This document shows positions 8,931 to 17,254 of a stretch of DNA of 64,000 bases, piece after piece. Under the pieces are notes generated by a model. The model saw only the letters and a list, made by a program, of their open reading frames with translations, ran no database searches and was not told the DNA's origin. A program made the position numbers and the translations under genes. Position 1 is the first letter of the stretch; the number at the start of each line of letters is the position of its first letter. Source of the DNA: CAZFMJ01 sp964520045 (GTDB lineage: Bacteria; Elusimicrobiota; Elusimicrobia; Elusimicrobiales; CAZFMJ01); contig CAZFMJ010000002.1 in assembly GCA_964520045.1 (NCBI GenBank), positions 1 through 64,000 of the forward strand. Direction: 5' to 3'.

Positions 8931-9029
8931 GCCGATATCAAACTTAAAAAAAGCCGTTCAATATGAAAAATATGCTATCATGATGGCGCGTACGCATGAA
9001 TCCTTGCGATTGGCAATTCAGAGTCCATC

Positions 9030-9419
9030 ATGAGAAAACCCGAACCGGCAAACCGTTCCGATTATAGGACGTTAGAGGCAATTGTTGTGATTGCCTGCGC
9101 CTTCCATGTGTCAAGTATTATTTTCAGATGGACGCCGGGTTCGTATTTATCCCTGTTTCTTCTGCTTATCGGGCTATTTGATAAAAAACGTGCGGGAATA
9201 ATCGCTGCGTGCTGGACGAAATTTACAGAAATACTGGGCGCGGTAAATACCCGGGTAATTTTAACTGCCGTCTTCTATCTTCTGCTTACACCGATAGCTT
9301 TCCTTTACCGCAGGTTAAAAGGAGATTTTATGGGTATTAAATCTCAAAAAAACGAAAAAACATTATGGCATACCCGAAACCATATGTATATGCCTGCCGA
9401 TATCGAAAACCTATGGTAG
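9030..9419 (+). CDS. SxtJ-family membrane protein
   Basis: The 129-aa protein has two hydrophobic segments (about 15-50 and 75-95). The central pattern CWTKFTEILGAVNTRVIL followed by FYLLLTPIAFLYRRLKGDFMG and a C-terminal TLWHTR segment matches the SxtJ family: conserved K/E helix, N(S/T)RVIL, the TPxxxxxR loop, and a W near the end. SxtJ-like proteins sit next to NodU/CmcH carbamoyltransferases, as here (stop 19 bases before the next start). It probably anchors or assists the carbamoyltransferase at the inner membrane; no biochemical role is established to my knowledge. No Shine-Dalgarno sequence is visible. Confidence 0.82.
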   Translation: MRKPEPANRSDYRTLEAIVVIACAFHVSSIIFRWTPGSYLSLFLLLIGLFDKKRAGIIAACWTKFTEILGAVNTRVILTAVFYLLLTPIAFLYRRLKGDFMGIKSQKNEKTLWHTRNHMYMPADIENLW

Positions 9420-9438
9420 CAAAATACCCATATCCCGC

Positions 9439-11301
9439 ATGAAAATTTTAGGACTGTCCGCATTTTATCATGATTCCGCCGCGGTTTTACTGAAGAACGG
9501 GGAGATAATCGCCGCTGCGCATGAGGAACGTTTTACCCGCAAAAAACACGATTCCTCTTTCCCCGGCCATGCCGTACGCTACTGCCTGAAAACCGGCGAA
9601 ATCTCCATAGAGGATCTTGATGCTGTCGTCTTCTATGACAAACCTTTTTTAAAATTTGAAAGACTGCTTGAGACATACTATGCTTTTGCGCCGCGGGGAT
9701 TAAAATCCTTTTTATCGGCGATTCCGGTATGGATAAAAGAAAAAATTTTGCTGAAAAAGTTGATCCTGGATGAACTTGCAAAAATACAGCCTTTCAAAAA
9801 TGGTGGATTTAAACTTTTATTTCCCGAACATCATCTATCCCATGCCGCAAGCGCTTTTTTCCCATCCCCGTTTAATGATTCCGCAATTCTTACAATAGAC
9901 GGCGTGGGTGAATGGGCTACCGCCTCCATATGTCACGGTGCCGGCAACAGAATAGAACTGCTTAAGGAATTAAAATTCCCGCATTCGCTGGGACTGCTCT
10001 ACTCCGCATTCACTTATTATCTCGGTTTTAAAGTTAATTCAGGGGAATATAAATTAATGGGACTTGCGCCTTATGGAAACCCTGATTCGCCGAGCATAAA
10101 AAATTATGTACGGCTTATAAAGGACCATCTTGTCGATATCAAGGAAGACGGCTCCATATGGCTGAATCAAGAATATTTTGATTATGCCGCGGGCTTAAAA
10201 ATGACAAAAGATGAAAAATGGGCAGCGCTATTCGGATTCCCCGCCAAATCTTCAGAAAGCGACCCATTACAAGAGCACTGCGATTTAGCTCTGGCAATTC
10301 AACAAATTACGGAAGAAGTGGTTTTCAAAATGGCGAATGAGGCAAAAAAATTAACAGGGGCTAAATATTTATGTCTGGCCGGAGGTGTCGCGCTTAACTG
10401 CGTAGCAAACGGGAAACTGCTTAATACCCGCGCTTTTGATGATATCTGGATACAGCCGGCAGCAGGAGATGCGGGCGGGGCGTTAGGCGCAGCCTATTGC
10501 GCGCATTACATATATTTCAAAAACGAACGGAAGATGGACGGCTATTCCGATAGAATGAACGGCTCCTTTCTTGGACCGGAATTTTCAGAACCGGATATCT
10601 TTGCCGTAATCGGCAAATATAAAGCCGGATATAAGTATTACAACGATTTTGATTCTTTATGCAAAGAAACTGCCGAACTTTTGCAAAATGGCAACGTAAC
10701 TGGCTGGTTTCAGGGGAAAATGGAGTGGGGGCCGCGTGCTCTGGGAAACAGAAGCATTCTTGCAGACGCAAGAAATTCCGAAATGCAGAAAAAGCTTAAT
10801 TTGAAAATAAAGTTCAGGGAAGGGTTCCGGCCTTTTGCGCCTTCGGTGCTGATTGAAGACACTCATGAATATTTTGAGAACCCGCATGCGTCGCCTTATA
10901 TGCTTTTGATAGCCGATGTTCGCCGAAACCGCAGAAAAACACTGCCGGAAAATTATGGTTCCCTTAATTGGCGGAAGAAATTATATCATCTGCGCTCAGA
11001 CATACCTTCTGTGACCCACATAGATTTTACGGCAAGACTTCAAACCGTCCATAAGGATACAAATCCACGGTATTGGCAGCTTATAAAAAAATTCAAGGAT
11101 ATGACAGGCTACGGGATTATCGTTAACACGAGTTTTAATGTGCGGGGAGAACCAATAGTATGCACCCCTGAAGATGCTTATAAATGCTTCATGCGGACCG
11201 AAATGGACTACCTCATCATGGGCAATTTTATGTTCAGTAAAAAAGAACAACCCCCATTTGAAGAACAAAAAGACTGGCGTCAAGATTATGGTCTCGATTA
11301 A
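9439..11301 (+). CDS. Carbamoyltransferase, NodU/CmcH/SxtI family
   Basis: This 620-aa enzyme transfers carbamoyl from carbamoyl phosphate, through carbamoyl-adenylate, to a hydroxyl of a sugar or natural product. The N-terminal Kae1-like domain has MKILGLSAFYHDSAAVLL, AAAHEERFTRKKHDSSFP, EHHLSHAASAFFPSPF with metal-binding histidines, ILTIDGVGEWAT, and LCLAGGVALNCVANGK. The C-terminal carbamoyl-phosphate domain has GWFQGKMEWGPRALGNRS, REGFRPFAPSVL and NTSFNVRGEPIVCTPEDA. Length and motifs are complete. With the SxtJ, DUF5989 and SGNH genes it implies carbamoylation of a surface glycan or metabolite. Confidence 0.94.
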   Translation: MKILGLSAFYHDSAAVLLKNGEIIAAAHEERFTRKKHDSSFPGHAVRYCLKTGEISIEDLDAVVFYDKPFLKFERLLETYYAFAPRGLKSFLSAIPVWIKEKILLKKLILDELAKIQPFKNGGFKLLFPEHHLSHAASAFFPSPFNDSAILTIDGVGEWATASICHGAGNRIELLKELKFPHSLGLLYSAFTYYLGFKVNSGEYKLMGLAPYGNPDSPSIKNYVRLIKDHLVDIKEDGSIWLNQEYFDYAAGLKMTKDEKWAALFGFPAKSSESDPLQEHCDLALAIQQITEEVVFKMANEAKKLTGAKYLCLAGGVALNCVANGKLLNTRAFDDIWIQPAAGDAGGALGAAYCAHYIYFKNERKMDGYSDRMNGSFLGPEFSEPDIFAVIGKYKAGYKYYNDFDSLCKETAELLQNGNVTGWFQGKMEWGPRALGNRSILADARNSEMQKKLNLKIKFREGFRPFAPSVLIEDTHEYFENPHASPYMLLIADVRRNRRKTLPENYGSLNWRKKLYHLRSDIPSVTHIDFTARLQTVHKDTNPRYWQLIKKFKDMTGYGIIVNTSFNVRGEPIVCTPEDAYKCFMRTEMDYLIMGNFMFSKKEQPPFEEQKDWRQDYGLD

Positions 11302-11455
11302 GCTGAATCCCTAAAACCCTGTTGCCCGCTTCCCATTGTCCGCCGCCGAAATCGTTCCTTTGTTTTCGCGCGGCGACATGACCATGATGGTTCCGAAAAT
11401 ATGCGTAGTGCAGACGAAAAATTGCAGGGCAATTCTGTCTCAAGTAATGATATGT

Positions 11456-11485
11456 TTGCAATAAGAGCGGATTTTGTGGTATTAT
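11456..11485 (+). promoter_or_regulatory. Sigma70-type promoter for rplU-rpmA
   Basis: TTGCAA (11456-11461), an 18-base spacer, then TATTAT (11480-11485), ending 15 bases before the rplU ATG. Position and match are good for a housekeeping promoter; the leader would be about 8 bases, consistent with the absence of a visible Shine-Dalgarno sequence. Confidence 0.6.
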
Positions 11486-11500
11486 ATTTACGGATAATTT

Positions 11501-11824
11501 ATGTATGCGATAATTGAGACAGGCGGAAAGCAGTATTGGGTAACCCCCGGAGAAAAGCTTTGCGTTGAGAAGCTTGCGGCGAAGGCAGGGGATGAAATAT
11601 CCCTTAATGCTTTGTGGTCTGCCGGAATAGAGCCGGAAAAGAGCGAAGCCGCAAGGACGCAGAATCTTCCTTCGGCAAAGGTTGTGGTGCAGGTTTTGCG
11701 CCATCTGAGGGCTCCTAAAATAATAGTTTTCAAAAAGCGGCCCAAAAAGGCTTATGAGAAAACTCAGGGGCACCGTCAGTCGCTGACGGAAGTTCAGATT
11801 AAGGAAATACAGCTTTTAAATTAA
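11501..11824 (+). CDS. rplU: 50S ribosomal protein L21
   Basis: The 107-aa protein begins MYAIIETGGKQYWVTPGEKL, the conserved L21 opening, and ends with the basic KRPKKAYEKTQGHRQ and LTEVQIKEI. It binds 23S rRNA in the large subunit. It is followed 8 bases later by rpmA and then obgE, the standard bacterial order rplU-rpmA-obgE. Length is normal. Confidence 0.97.
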   Translation: MYAIIETGGKQYWVTPGEKLCVEKLAAKAGDEISLNALWSAGIEPEKSEAARTQNLPSAKVVVQVLRHLRAPKIIVFKKRPKKAYEKTQGHRQSLTEVQIKEIQLLN

Positions 11825-11832
11825 ATAAAACA

Positions 11833-12102
11833 ATGGCGGGAACTAAATCACAAGGTTCAAGCGTAAACGGACGAGACAGCCACGGACAGCGGCTGGGAGT
11901 AAAACGTTACGGAGGCCAGCAGGTTCAGGCCGGAGAAGTTCTTGCCCGTCAGCGCGGAACCAAATTTTTGCCGGGCGCGAATGTCAGGCTGGCTTCGGAT
12001 GATACTCTTTTTACCAAAGTAACCGGAGTTGTTAAATTTGAATGGGCCAGCCGCGGAAAACAGCGCATAAGCGTTTATCCCGAGAAGGCATCGGCAAATT
12101 AA
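11833..12102 (+). CDS. rpmA: 50S ribosomal protein L27
   Basis: The 89-aa protein has the L27 signature KSQGSSVNGRDSHGQRLGVK, GGQQVQAGEVLARQRGTKF and the GANV and DDTLF segments. It starts MAGTKSQG, without the cleavable N-terminal extension known from Firmicutes L27, so no Prp-type processing is expected. It lies in the rplU operon and is followed by an inverted repeat and an intrinsic terminator before obgE. Confidence 0.97.
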   Translation: MAGTKSQGSSVNGRDSHGQRLGVKRYGGQQVQAGEVLARQRGTKFLPGANVRLASDDTLFTKVTGVVKFEWASRGKQRISVYPEKASAN

Positions 12103-12149
12103 TACGTTCGACAGCGCGCAAACCTGCCTTTTAGGGAGCGCTGCTCAGT

Positions 12150-12191
12150 ATTAACCCTGAGCGAGAGAGTAAAGCGGGTCGAAGGGTTAAT
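12150..12191. repeat. Imperfect palindrome between rpmA and obgE
   Basis: Nine-base arms ATTAACCCT (12150-12158) and AGGGTTAAT (12183-12191) are perfect inverted repeats around a 24-base centre containing GAGCGA and GTCGAAGGG. It resembles the CCCTGAGCGA...TCGAAGGG palindromes scattered in many bacterial genomes, with an unusual insertion in the loop. It may be a mobile palindrome or an mRNA 3'-end stabiliser. Confidence 0.55.
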
Positions 12192-12204
12192 TTATCAGTA
12201 TTTT

Positions 12205-12242
12205 AAGCCCTGAAAGATTATCACGTCAGGGCTTTATTTTTT
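12205..12242 (+). terminator. Intrinsic terminator after rpmA
   Basis: Perfect 9-bp stem AAGCCCTGA (12205-12213) and TCAGGGCTT (12226-12234) with a 12-base loop, followed by a T-rich tract. It ends about 12 bases before the obgE start, so obgE needs read-through or a separate start site; partial attenuation is plausible. Confidence 0.8.
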
Positions 12243-12253
12243 GGGGAAGAAAA

Positions 12254-13591
12254 ATGAGCGTTGATAATAAATCAAAATACAGGGGTTTTATGGATTTTGT
12301 GAAAGTATTTGTGACGGCCGGCAACGGAGGCGACGGCTGTCTTTCTTTCAGAAGAGAGAAATATATCCCTTTCGGAGGGCCCGACGGAGGCGACGGAGGA
12401 AAGGGGGGAGACATTTACTGTCAGTCGGATTCAAATCTCAATACCCTTCTTGAAGTTTCTCATCACCCCCACTGGAAAGGTGGCGACGGCGGCAACGGCA
12501 AGGGAAAAAATCTTTTCGGCCGGGCAGGCAAAGACAGCATTATCTATGTTCCATGCGGAACGGTAATCAAAGACGGGGACAGGATAATAGCGGATATGGC
12601 GCAGAATGGTCATAAGATACTGCTGGCAAAAGGAGGCAGAGGAGGCAGAGGGAACGCTTCTTTTAAAAGTCATTCCAATACCGCTCCGCAAATTTCGGAA
12701 AAGGGCGAGCCTGGAGAAAAAAGGACCTTTGTTTTTGAGTTGAAAGTTTTGGCCGATGTGGGGCTCGTGGGATTTCCCAATGCGGGCAAATCAACCCTTC
12801 TGTCCCGTATTTCAAGCGCGAGGCCCAGAATAGCGGCTTATCCGTTTACTACGCTGAGTCCCAATCTGGGAACCGTTTATCATAAGAAAAAAAGTTTTGT
12901 CGCGGCGGATATTCCCGGTTTGATAGAGGGCGCGCATGAAGGACGGGGGCTGGGCACCGCTTTTTTGAAGCATATTCAGCGGACAAGAGTATTGGTGCAT
13001 CTTGTCGACCCCGCAGGATTTTTGCGCATAAATCCCATAGAGTCGATAAAGACTATAGCGGCGGAATTAAAAAAATTCGACGCCTGCCTTGCCGGCAAGC
13101 CCAGGCTGATAGCCGTTAATAAATCGGATCTTCCCGGAGCGGAAGATGTGTTTAAAAAAACAAAAAAACATTTCAGGAAACACAAGATATTTCTGATTTC
13201 GGCCGCCACGGGCAGCGGAGTTTCGGTTCTTCTGGATGAGATAATAAAAATACTTTCCAAAACGGTAAAAATTGAAGATTCGGTTTTGCCGGGCGAAGCC
13301 GAATCCGTAAATATAGCGCGCATGGAACCGGCATTTTCCGTAAGCAGGGACAGCGACGGCGTAATCCGCATTTCAGGGAATGCTTTGCAAAGCATGCTTG
13401 CCATGACTCATTTTAATCAACCTGAAGCGATAGAGCGGCTGAAGCGCAATTTTAAGAGGATGGGCGTTGATAAGGCGTTGAAAAAAAGCGGCATAAGCGA
13501 GTGCGATACGGTAAGAGTCGGAGAGGTTGAATTTGAATGGTTTGAAGAAGTTCAAAGTTTTAAGAATAAATTTTTCCGCCGCAAAAAATAG
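12254..13591 (+). CDS. obgE: GTPase Obg (CgtA), ribosome-assembly GTPase
   Basis: The 445-aa protein has three domains. The glycine-rich Obg fold (about 12-165) includes AGNGGDGCLSFRREKYIPFG and GGDGGKGGDIY. The G domain has G1 GFPNAGKS (173-180), the G2 region YPFTTLSPNLG, G3 DIPGLIEGAHEGRGLG, G4 NKSD and G5 SAATG. The C-terminal OCT domain (about 350-430) carries MEPAFSV...VFRISG-type residues and ends in a basic tail. It acts in 50S maturation and stringent-response signalling. GGGGA lies 7 bases before the ATG. The 3' end overlaps the convergent squalene/phytoene synthase gene by 40 bases. Confidence 0.96.
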   Translation: MSVDNKSKYRGFMDFVKVFVTAGNGGDGCLSFRREKYIPFGGPDGGDGGKGGDIYCQSDSNLNTLLEVSHHPHWKGGDGGNGKGKNLFGRAGKDSIIYVPCGTVIKDGDRIIADMAQNGHKILLAKGGRGGRGNASFKSHSNTAPQISEKGEPGEKRTFVFELKVLADVGLVGFPNAGKSTLLSRISSARPRIAAYPFTTLSPNLGTVYHKKKSFVAADIPGLIEGAHEGRGLGTAFLKHIQRTRVLVHLVDPAGFLRINPIESIKTIAAELKKFDACLAGKPRLIAVNKSDLPGAEDVFKKTKKHFRKHKIFLISAATGSGVSVLLDEIIKILSKTVKIEDSVLPGEAESVNIARMEPAFSVSRDSDGVIRISGNALQSMLAMTHFNQPEAIERLKRNFKRMGVDKALKKSGISECDTVRVGEVEFEWFEEVQSFKNKFFRRKK

Positions 13592-14601
13592 CCTTTTTCG
13601 AAAGCCGAATTGCTGATAAGGGCGGTGTGCGAGCCCAAAATCGCGGCATAAATTTTTTTCCGGGGTATTTTTATCTTTTTCCGCGGGTCAAGCAAGCGCC
13701 GCTCCGAAATAATCTCCGATAAAGTATCAAGCGCCCAATACACCGGCCATATAACAGCCGCCCGCGCTCTTGGCCGTCTTCCCGGTATTGAGGCTATATA
13801 GCGCAGGCTGGCGTCAAGTCTGCATGCCGCCCATAGCGTCCATTTGGCAATTACCGGTTTTAGCTTGCCGGCTGAATCAGGATCAAGCAGATTTTCCGGA
13901 GAAAGCCCTGCTGCGGAAAGTTCGTCCGAGGGGAGATAGCATCTGCCTATCTTTAAATCGTCCGCCAGATCCTTGAGAATGTTTGTTATCTGGAGCGCTT
14001 CTCCTATCATGCGGCCGTCCGCTTCGCCGGGGTTTTTATCCGTTTTGCCCGCGTCTCCCGTCGTAAGATTGTAAAGCTGTGTCCAGAATATGCCGGGACC
14101 GCCTCCAATTAATCTGCAATATTTTTCAAGCTGAACCGCGCCGGACATGGCTGAGACGCATGTTCTGTCAGGGAAAGCCCGTAGATCCATTCCCATTCCT
14201 TCGCATACGCTCGCGGCAGCGGCTTGAATGAGTTTTTTTTCGCTTCTACCAAGCGCGTCAAAGGCGGAAAAACATTTATCCAGCGATTTAAGAAGCATTT
14301 TTTCTGAAGTCCGGTCGACAAGTTTAACGGCATTTGCATTTATATTATCGATAATATCGCCGCGTTTCGCGCCGTCAAAAAAGATATCCGGAAAAACTTT
14401 TATCAAGTAAACCCTGTTTGCGTGCGCGATGTCTCCGCAGTCGGATAAAGTGTCGGCGGCTCTGCAAAAAAGATAAGCGAGGGACATCGGGGCGCGCATG
14501 CGCGCAGGCAGGATGCGCAGGCTTAAATACAAAGTGCGCGAAACGCTTTTTAGGATCGAATTCAAGCTGTGCGATAATTGTAACTGCGGCGGAGGAAGCA
14601 T
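13552..14601 (-). CDS. Squalene/phytoene synthase family protein
   Basis: The 349-aa trans-isoprenyl diphosphate synthase-like enzyme performs head-to-head condensation of prenyl diphosphates. The first Asp-rich motif is FCRAADTLSD (residues 46-54, DxxxD). The second is NILKDLADDLKIGRCYLP (207-224, NxxxDxxxD), followed by the GRxYLP signature. It also has LPARMRAP and the ARAAVIWPVYWALDTL helix. I cannot tell squalene from phytoene as product; no hopanoid or carotenoid genes are nearby. Its last 13 codons overlap the end of obgE tail-to-tail, which leaves no room for a terminator between them. Confidence 0.9.
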   Translation of the reverse strand: MLPPPQLQLSHSLNSILKSVSRTLYLSLRILPARMRAPMSLAYLFCRAADTLSDCGDIAHANRVYLIKVFPDIFFDGAKRGDIIDNINANAVKLVDRTSEKMLLKSLDKCFSAFDALGRSEKKLIQAAAASVCEGMGMDLRAFPDRTCVSAMSGAVQLEKYCRLIGGGPGIFWTQLYNLTTGDAGKTDKNPGEADGRMIGEALQITNILKDLADDLKIGRCYLPSDELSAAGLSPENLLDPDSAGKLKPVIAKWTLWAACRLDASLRYIASIPGRRPRARAAVIWPVYWALDTLSEIISERRLLDPRKKIKIPRKKIYAAILGSHTALISNSAFEKGYFLRRKNLFLKL

Positions 14602-14605
14602 AATA

Positions 14606-15409
14606 TTACTGCGGAATTGCCCCTTCTACTTTAGAATAAGCCCCCTGTGTAACCGGGTTTGAAGCAAGCACGCCCAAAACATTGGGATTAAGCGCTAAGG
14701 CCGCGCTTTGGGGATTTGCAATTATCAGGGAGGTTATTTCTTCGGGATGCTTTACCATGTGCTGCGCAGAGGGTGAATCCATTATTGCGTTCGCAAGTTT
14801 TGTTCCGGCGAGGGCGTTCATTAAATTCGAATTATTAAATACCTGCTGGACAACCGGGTGTTCAAGAAATCCAAGCACCTCCGGAGATTGGCTTAAATAT
14901 TGTTTAAGAGCCGCAGGATTGTTCAGCAGCGGTTTGATAGCCGGCCTTCCCATAAACGCGTTAACCACAAGAGAATTGTTGAAAATCTTTACGATCAGCG
15001 AGGGATTGCGCAGATTTGCGCCGATAAAGTCGCTTAGCAAGCCTTTCTTATACCCCAAAGTTCTGAGATTCATATTCCTGGGCAGCGCAGATTGGTTCGA
15101 TGATGTTGTTTTTCTTGAATAAACCAGCTGATTCTGCGGATAATCCTGCCGGCCGCGGTTTGTATGTCCCGCGGAATTTTTATAAGGCAAAACATTTTTT
15201 GCGCGATATGCCGCGGGGGCAGGCCGGACTATGGTTTTATAATCCTCCGTAGAATTAAAAACTGAATATTGCTCTTCGTTCGATGCTGTTTCGTGCAGGT
15301 TTGAGTGCTTTACCCAGCGCATTATAGGATAGGCCGCAATAATGCATACGGGCATAAAACAAAGCCAGATAAGCCAGATCGGTTTTTTCTTTTTTTCCAT
15401 TCCTTTCAC
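14606..15409 (-). CDS. Single-TM protein with NP-rich helical repeats (paralogue 1)
   Basis: The 267-aa protein has an N-terminal cytoplasmic Lys cluster, one TM helix (about 12-30), a Pro/Gln-rich linker (60-110) and a C-terminal domain of short amphipathic repeats. The repeats carry NP or SP helix starts about every 10-11 residues (LRNPSLIVKIF, NNPAALKQYL, SPEVLGFLEHP, NPNVLGVLASNP). The spacing recalls STI1-type DP/NP repeats, but this is only a pattern resemblance. The next gene upstream is a clear paralogue with the same layout. The start is a GTG; an ATG three codons later is possible. Function unknown; probably an envelope protein. Confidence 0.8.
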   Translation of the reverse strand: MKGMEKKKKPIWLIWLCFMPVCIIAAYPIMRWVKHSNLHETASNEEQYSVFNSTEDYKTIVRPAPAAYRAKNVLPYKNSAGHTNRGRQDYPQNQLVYSRKTTSSNQSALPRNMNLRTLGYKKGLLSDFIGANLRNPSLIVKIFNNSLVVNAFMGRPAIKPLLNNPAALKQYLSQSPEVLGFLEHPVVQQVFNNSNLMNALAGTKLANAIMDSPSAQHMVKHPEEITSLIIANPQSAALALNPNVLGVLASNPVTQGAYSKVEGAIPQ

Positions 15410-15442
15410 CGCCGGTTCTTGGTTCTTGTCCTTTCAAGTATA

Positions 15443-16291
15443 CTATTTCATACTCTCATTAGTCATATAGTCCTGGTAGGCTTGTTGCGCAATTGGGTTT
15501 GCCGAAAAAGCGTTTAAGACTGCGGGATTTTCAAGGAACGCCGCCGCCTGCGGATTGACTTTTACTATGGCGGCTATTATATCCGAATTTTTAATAAGAG
15601 CTTGTGTCGCCGGAGCGCTTAATACGGTGTCGGCCATTTTACTGGAGGCTACCGCCTGCATGACCTGCTGATTGCCTAGCGCCTTTTGGATAACCGAGTT
15701 TCCAAGGAAATTATTTATTGCCGGAGTATCGGTAAGAAATCTCTGAAGAGCCTGCGGATTATTCAGCATCGTTTTTACCGTAGGTCTTTCCATGAATCCG
15801 TTTATAATCAGGGGATTGTCCAGAAAACGTTTTACGAGGGCGGGGTTGCCCATTACTTTGTCCAGCGCATCAAGCAAATATCCTTTTGCGTATCCCAAAG
15901 TTTTCATTTCGAGCTGTTTTATCACCGATAAATTTATATTTCCGCGTCCCGCAGTGCTTTTTGCCGGCTGCGGTTTGGCGTTGTTCTGCGGGGAATGCGC
16001 ATTTTTTGCCGGTTTGGACCGGAGCGCGGGTTTTTTGCCGGCGGGGGCCAAAGGTTTTTCAGGCGGCGCCTGATATATCGAATAGGGTTTTTGACCTCCG
16101 GAGTCCGTACCCGGAGGTTCGGCGTTGACATATTCCTGAGTGGAAGCGAAGGCGGAATATTGCTCGCTGGTAAGCGGCAAATCAGGGGAGTTGAGTTTAG
16201 CCATTTTGCGCGTAAGCGGATAGGCGATAAGAAGATAAAGGGGGGCAAGATAAAGCCATATCCGCCATGCGGAACGTTTTTTTTCTTCCAT
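15443..16291 (-). CDS. Single-TM protein with NP-rich helical repeats (paralogue 2)
   Basis: The 282-aa tandem paralogue of the gene at 14,606 shares EQYSxFxSTxxY after the TM helix, TLGYxKGxLLD at the domain start and the repeated NPxxxxxFLxNP pattern (GNPALVKRFLDNP, RPTVKTMLNNPQALQRFL, NPQAAAFLENPAVL). The linker between the TM (about 10-28) and the helical domain is rich in Pro, Lys and Ala. The helical domain is expected outside the inner membrane. The two genes are 33 bases apart and share the promoter at 16,315-16,343. Function unknown. Confidence 0.82.
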   Translation of the reverse strand: MEEKKRSAWRIWLYLAPLYLLIAYPLTRKMAKLNSPDLPLTSEQYSAFASTQEYVNAEPPGTDSGGQKPYSIYQAPPEKPLAPAGKKPALRSKPAKNAHSPQNNAKPQPAKSTAGRGNINLSVIKQLEMKTLGYAKGYLLDALDKVMGNPALVKRFLDNPLIINGFMERPTVKTMLNNPQALQRFLTDTPAINNFLGNSVIQKALGNQQVMQAVASSKMADTVLSAPATQALIKNSDIIAAIVKVNPQAAAFLENPAVLNAFSANPIAQQAYQDYMTNESMK

Positions 16292-16314
16292 AATAAGTGG
16301 AATGACTTATATAT

Positions 16315-16343
16315 AGTCTAACACCGTCCCTGCGGTATGTCAA
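16315..16343 (-). promoter_or_regulatory. Sigma70-type promoter of the paralogous single-TM gene pair
   Basis: On the reverse strand TTGACA (16343-16338), a 17-base spacer and TAGACT (16320-16315). It ends 24 bases before the ATG at 16291, giving a leader of roughly 15 bases. The -35 is consensus and the spacing ideal. Confidence 0.65.
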
Positions 16344-16506
16344 TGGGACGACGGGGGAATATGAAAATGACGCGGGCCATCCGGGCTGTACCGCCGGTGG
16401 GAAACGGGGAAAATACAAAGCAAAGCGCGACGCGAATAAAATAAAAGCAGAAAACGCGTCCACATTTTTTACCGGATGCAGACGTGTTTTTGCCGCCGGT
16501 TATTTT

Positions 16507-17004
16507 TTAATTAAACCCGTAGTTATATACAGGTTTTACTCCGCTTCTGTCGATAATCGCCCAAAAAGAATAATCATAATCATCGATATTAAGTTCAAAT
16601 ATCCAGTATTTTTCAGTGTCCTCTCCGCCCTCAATTATCTCAGATATCGGCAAAAGTTTAAGGACAGTGCGAGGACTATTCATTTCGGCAAGCAACTTTG
16701 TCTTGGCTTCACGCCGCGGGAATCCTTGGTTTAAAATAACCGCAAGGGGACTTTCGGCGTCGCTTCCGTCGTTAAGAAAACTTTTCAGGGCCTGGCGCAT
16801 CGCGTTTTCGAACGTCACTTTATTGTTTAAAAAACTCTGGTTTTCAACGTCCTTCCGCATCACTTTCAGGGTCATAGCGCTAAGTCCCGACTGTTTAGCT
16901 ATCATTACAGCGGACTGGTCAATATTTTCCGCGGAAAACAGCGGAGATCCGGCTATTGCGTTCATTACAGACAGCATAGCGGACATTATTATCACTTTCT
17001 TCAT
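16507..17004 (-). CDS. Exported protein of unknown function
   Basis: A frame opens at 17169, but the ATG at 17004 has GGAGGA 6 bases upstream and begins a signal peptide (MKKVIIMSAMLSVMNAIAGS), so the gene is 165 aa. The mature part is soluble, with helical TFENAMRQALKSFLNDG, then NQGFPRREAKTKLLAEMN, and a C-terminal beta-like half IFELNIDDYDYSFWAIIDRSG. I do not recognise a family. It is monocistronic, divergent from the glycosyltransferase gene and likely periplasmic. Confidence 0.8.
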   Translation of the reverse strand: MKKVIIMSAMLSVMNAIAGSPLFSAENIDQSAVMIAKQSGLSAMTLKVMRKDVENQSFLNNKVTFENAMRQALKSFLNDGSDAESPLAVILNQGFPRREAKTKLLAEMNSPRTVLKLLPISEIIEGGEDTEKYWIFELNIDDYDYSFWAIIDRSGVKPVYNYGFN

Positions 17005-17254
17005 TGTAGTTCCTCCATGGTGGATTAGCGCGTTTATACGCGTTTGTTGTGCATTCCGAATATATTCTAGCGTGAAAGAAACCCCTAAAGAAGAGTCTTT
17101 GTGCCCAATTTCGCGCGGGAAAAGGTCCCATGTCCGGGTAGGCCTTTGGGGCGTGTAATTATAAACCAACCTTTAGACGCCATGATTATATGGCGGTCGT
17201 TCCATCTTTTTAATGAAAGAGTGAGGTGAAAAAAAATGGTAAGATAATACTGCT

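Noticed and set aside
11330..11380. Possible terminator after the carbamoyltransferase gene (CGCCGCCGAAA and TTTCGCGCGGCG)
   Set aside because: The stem is interrupted and no T-tract follows, so support is too weak to list.
16197..16463. An 88-codon frame upstream of the single-TM paralogue
   Set aside because: It overlaps the start of the real gene in another frame and the promoter at 16,315-16,343, and has no recognisable features.
16440..16495. Possible terminator of the exported protein gene at 16,507
   Set aside because: Only a 7-bp imperfect stem with a 20-base loop and a broken T-run.
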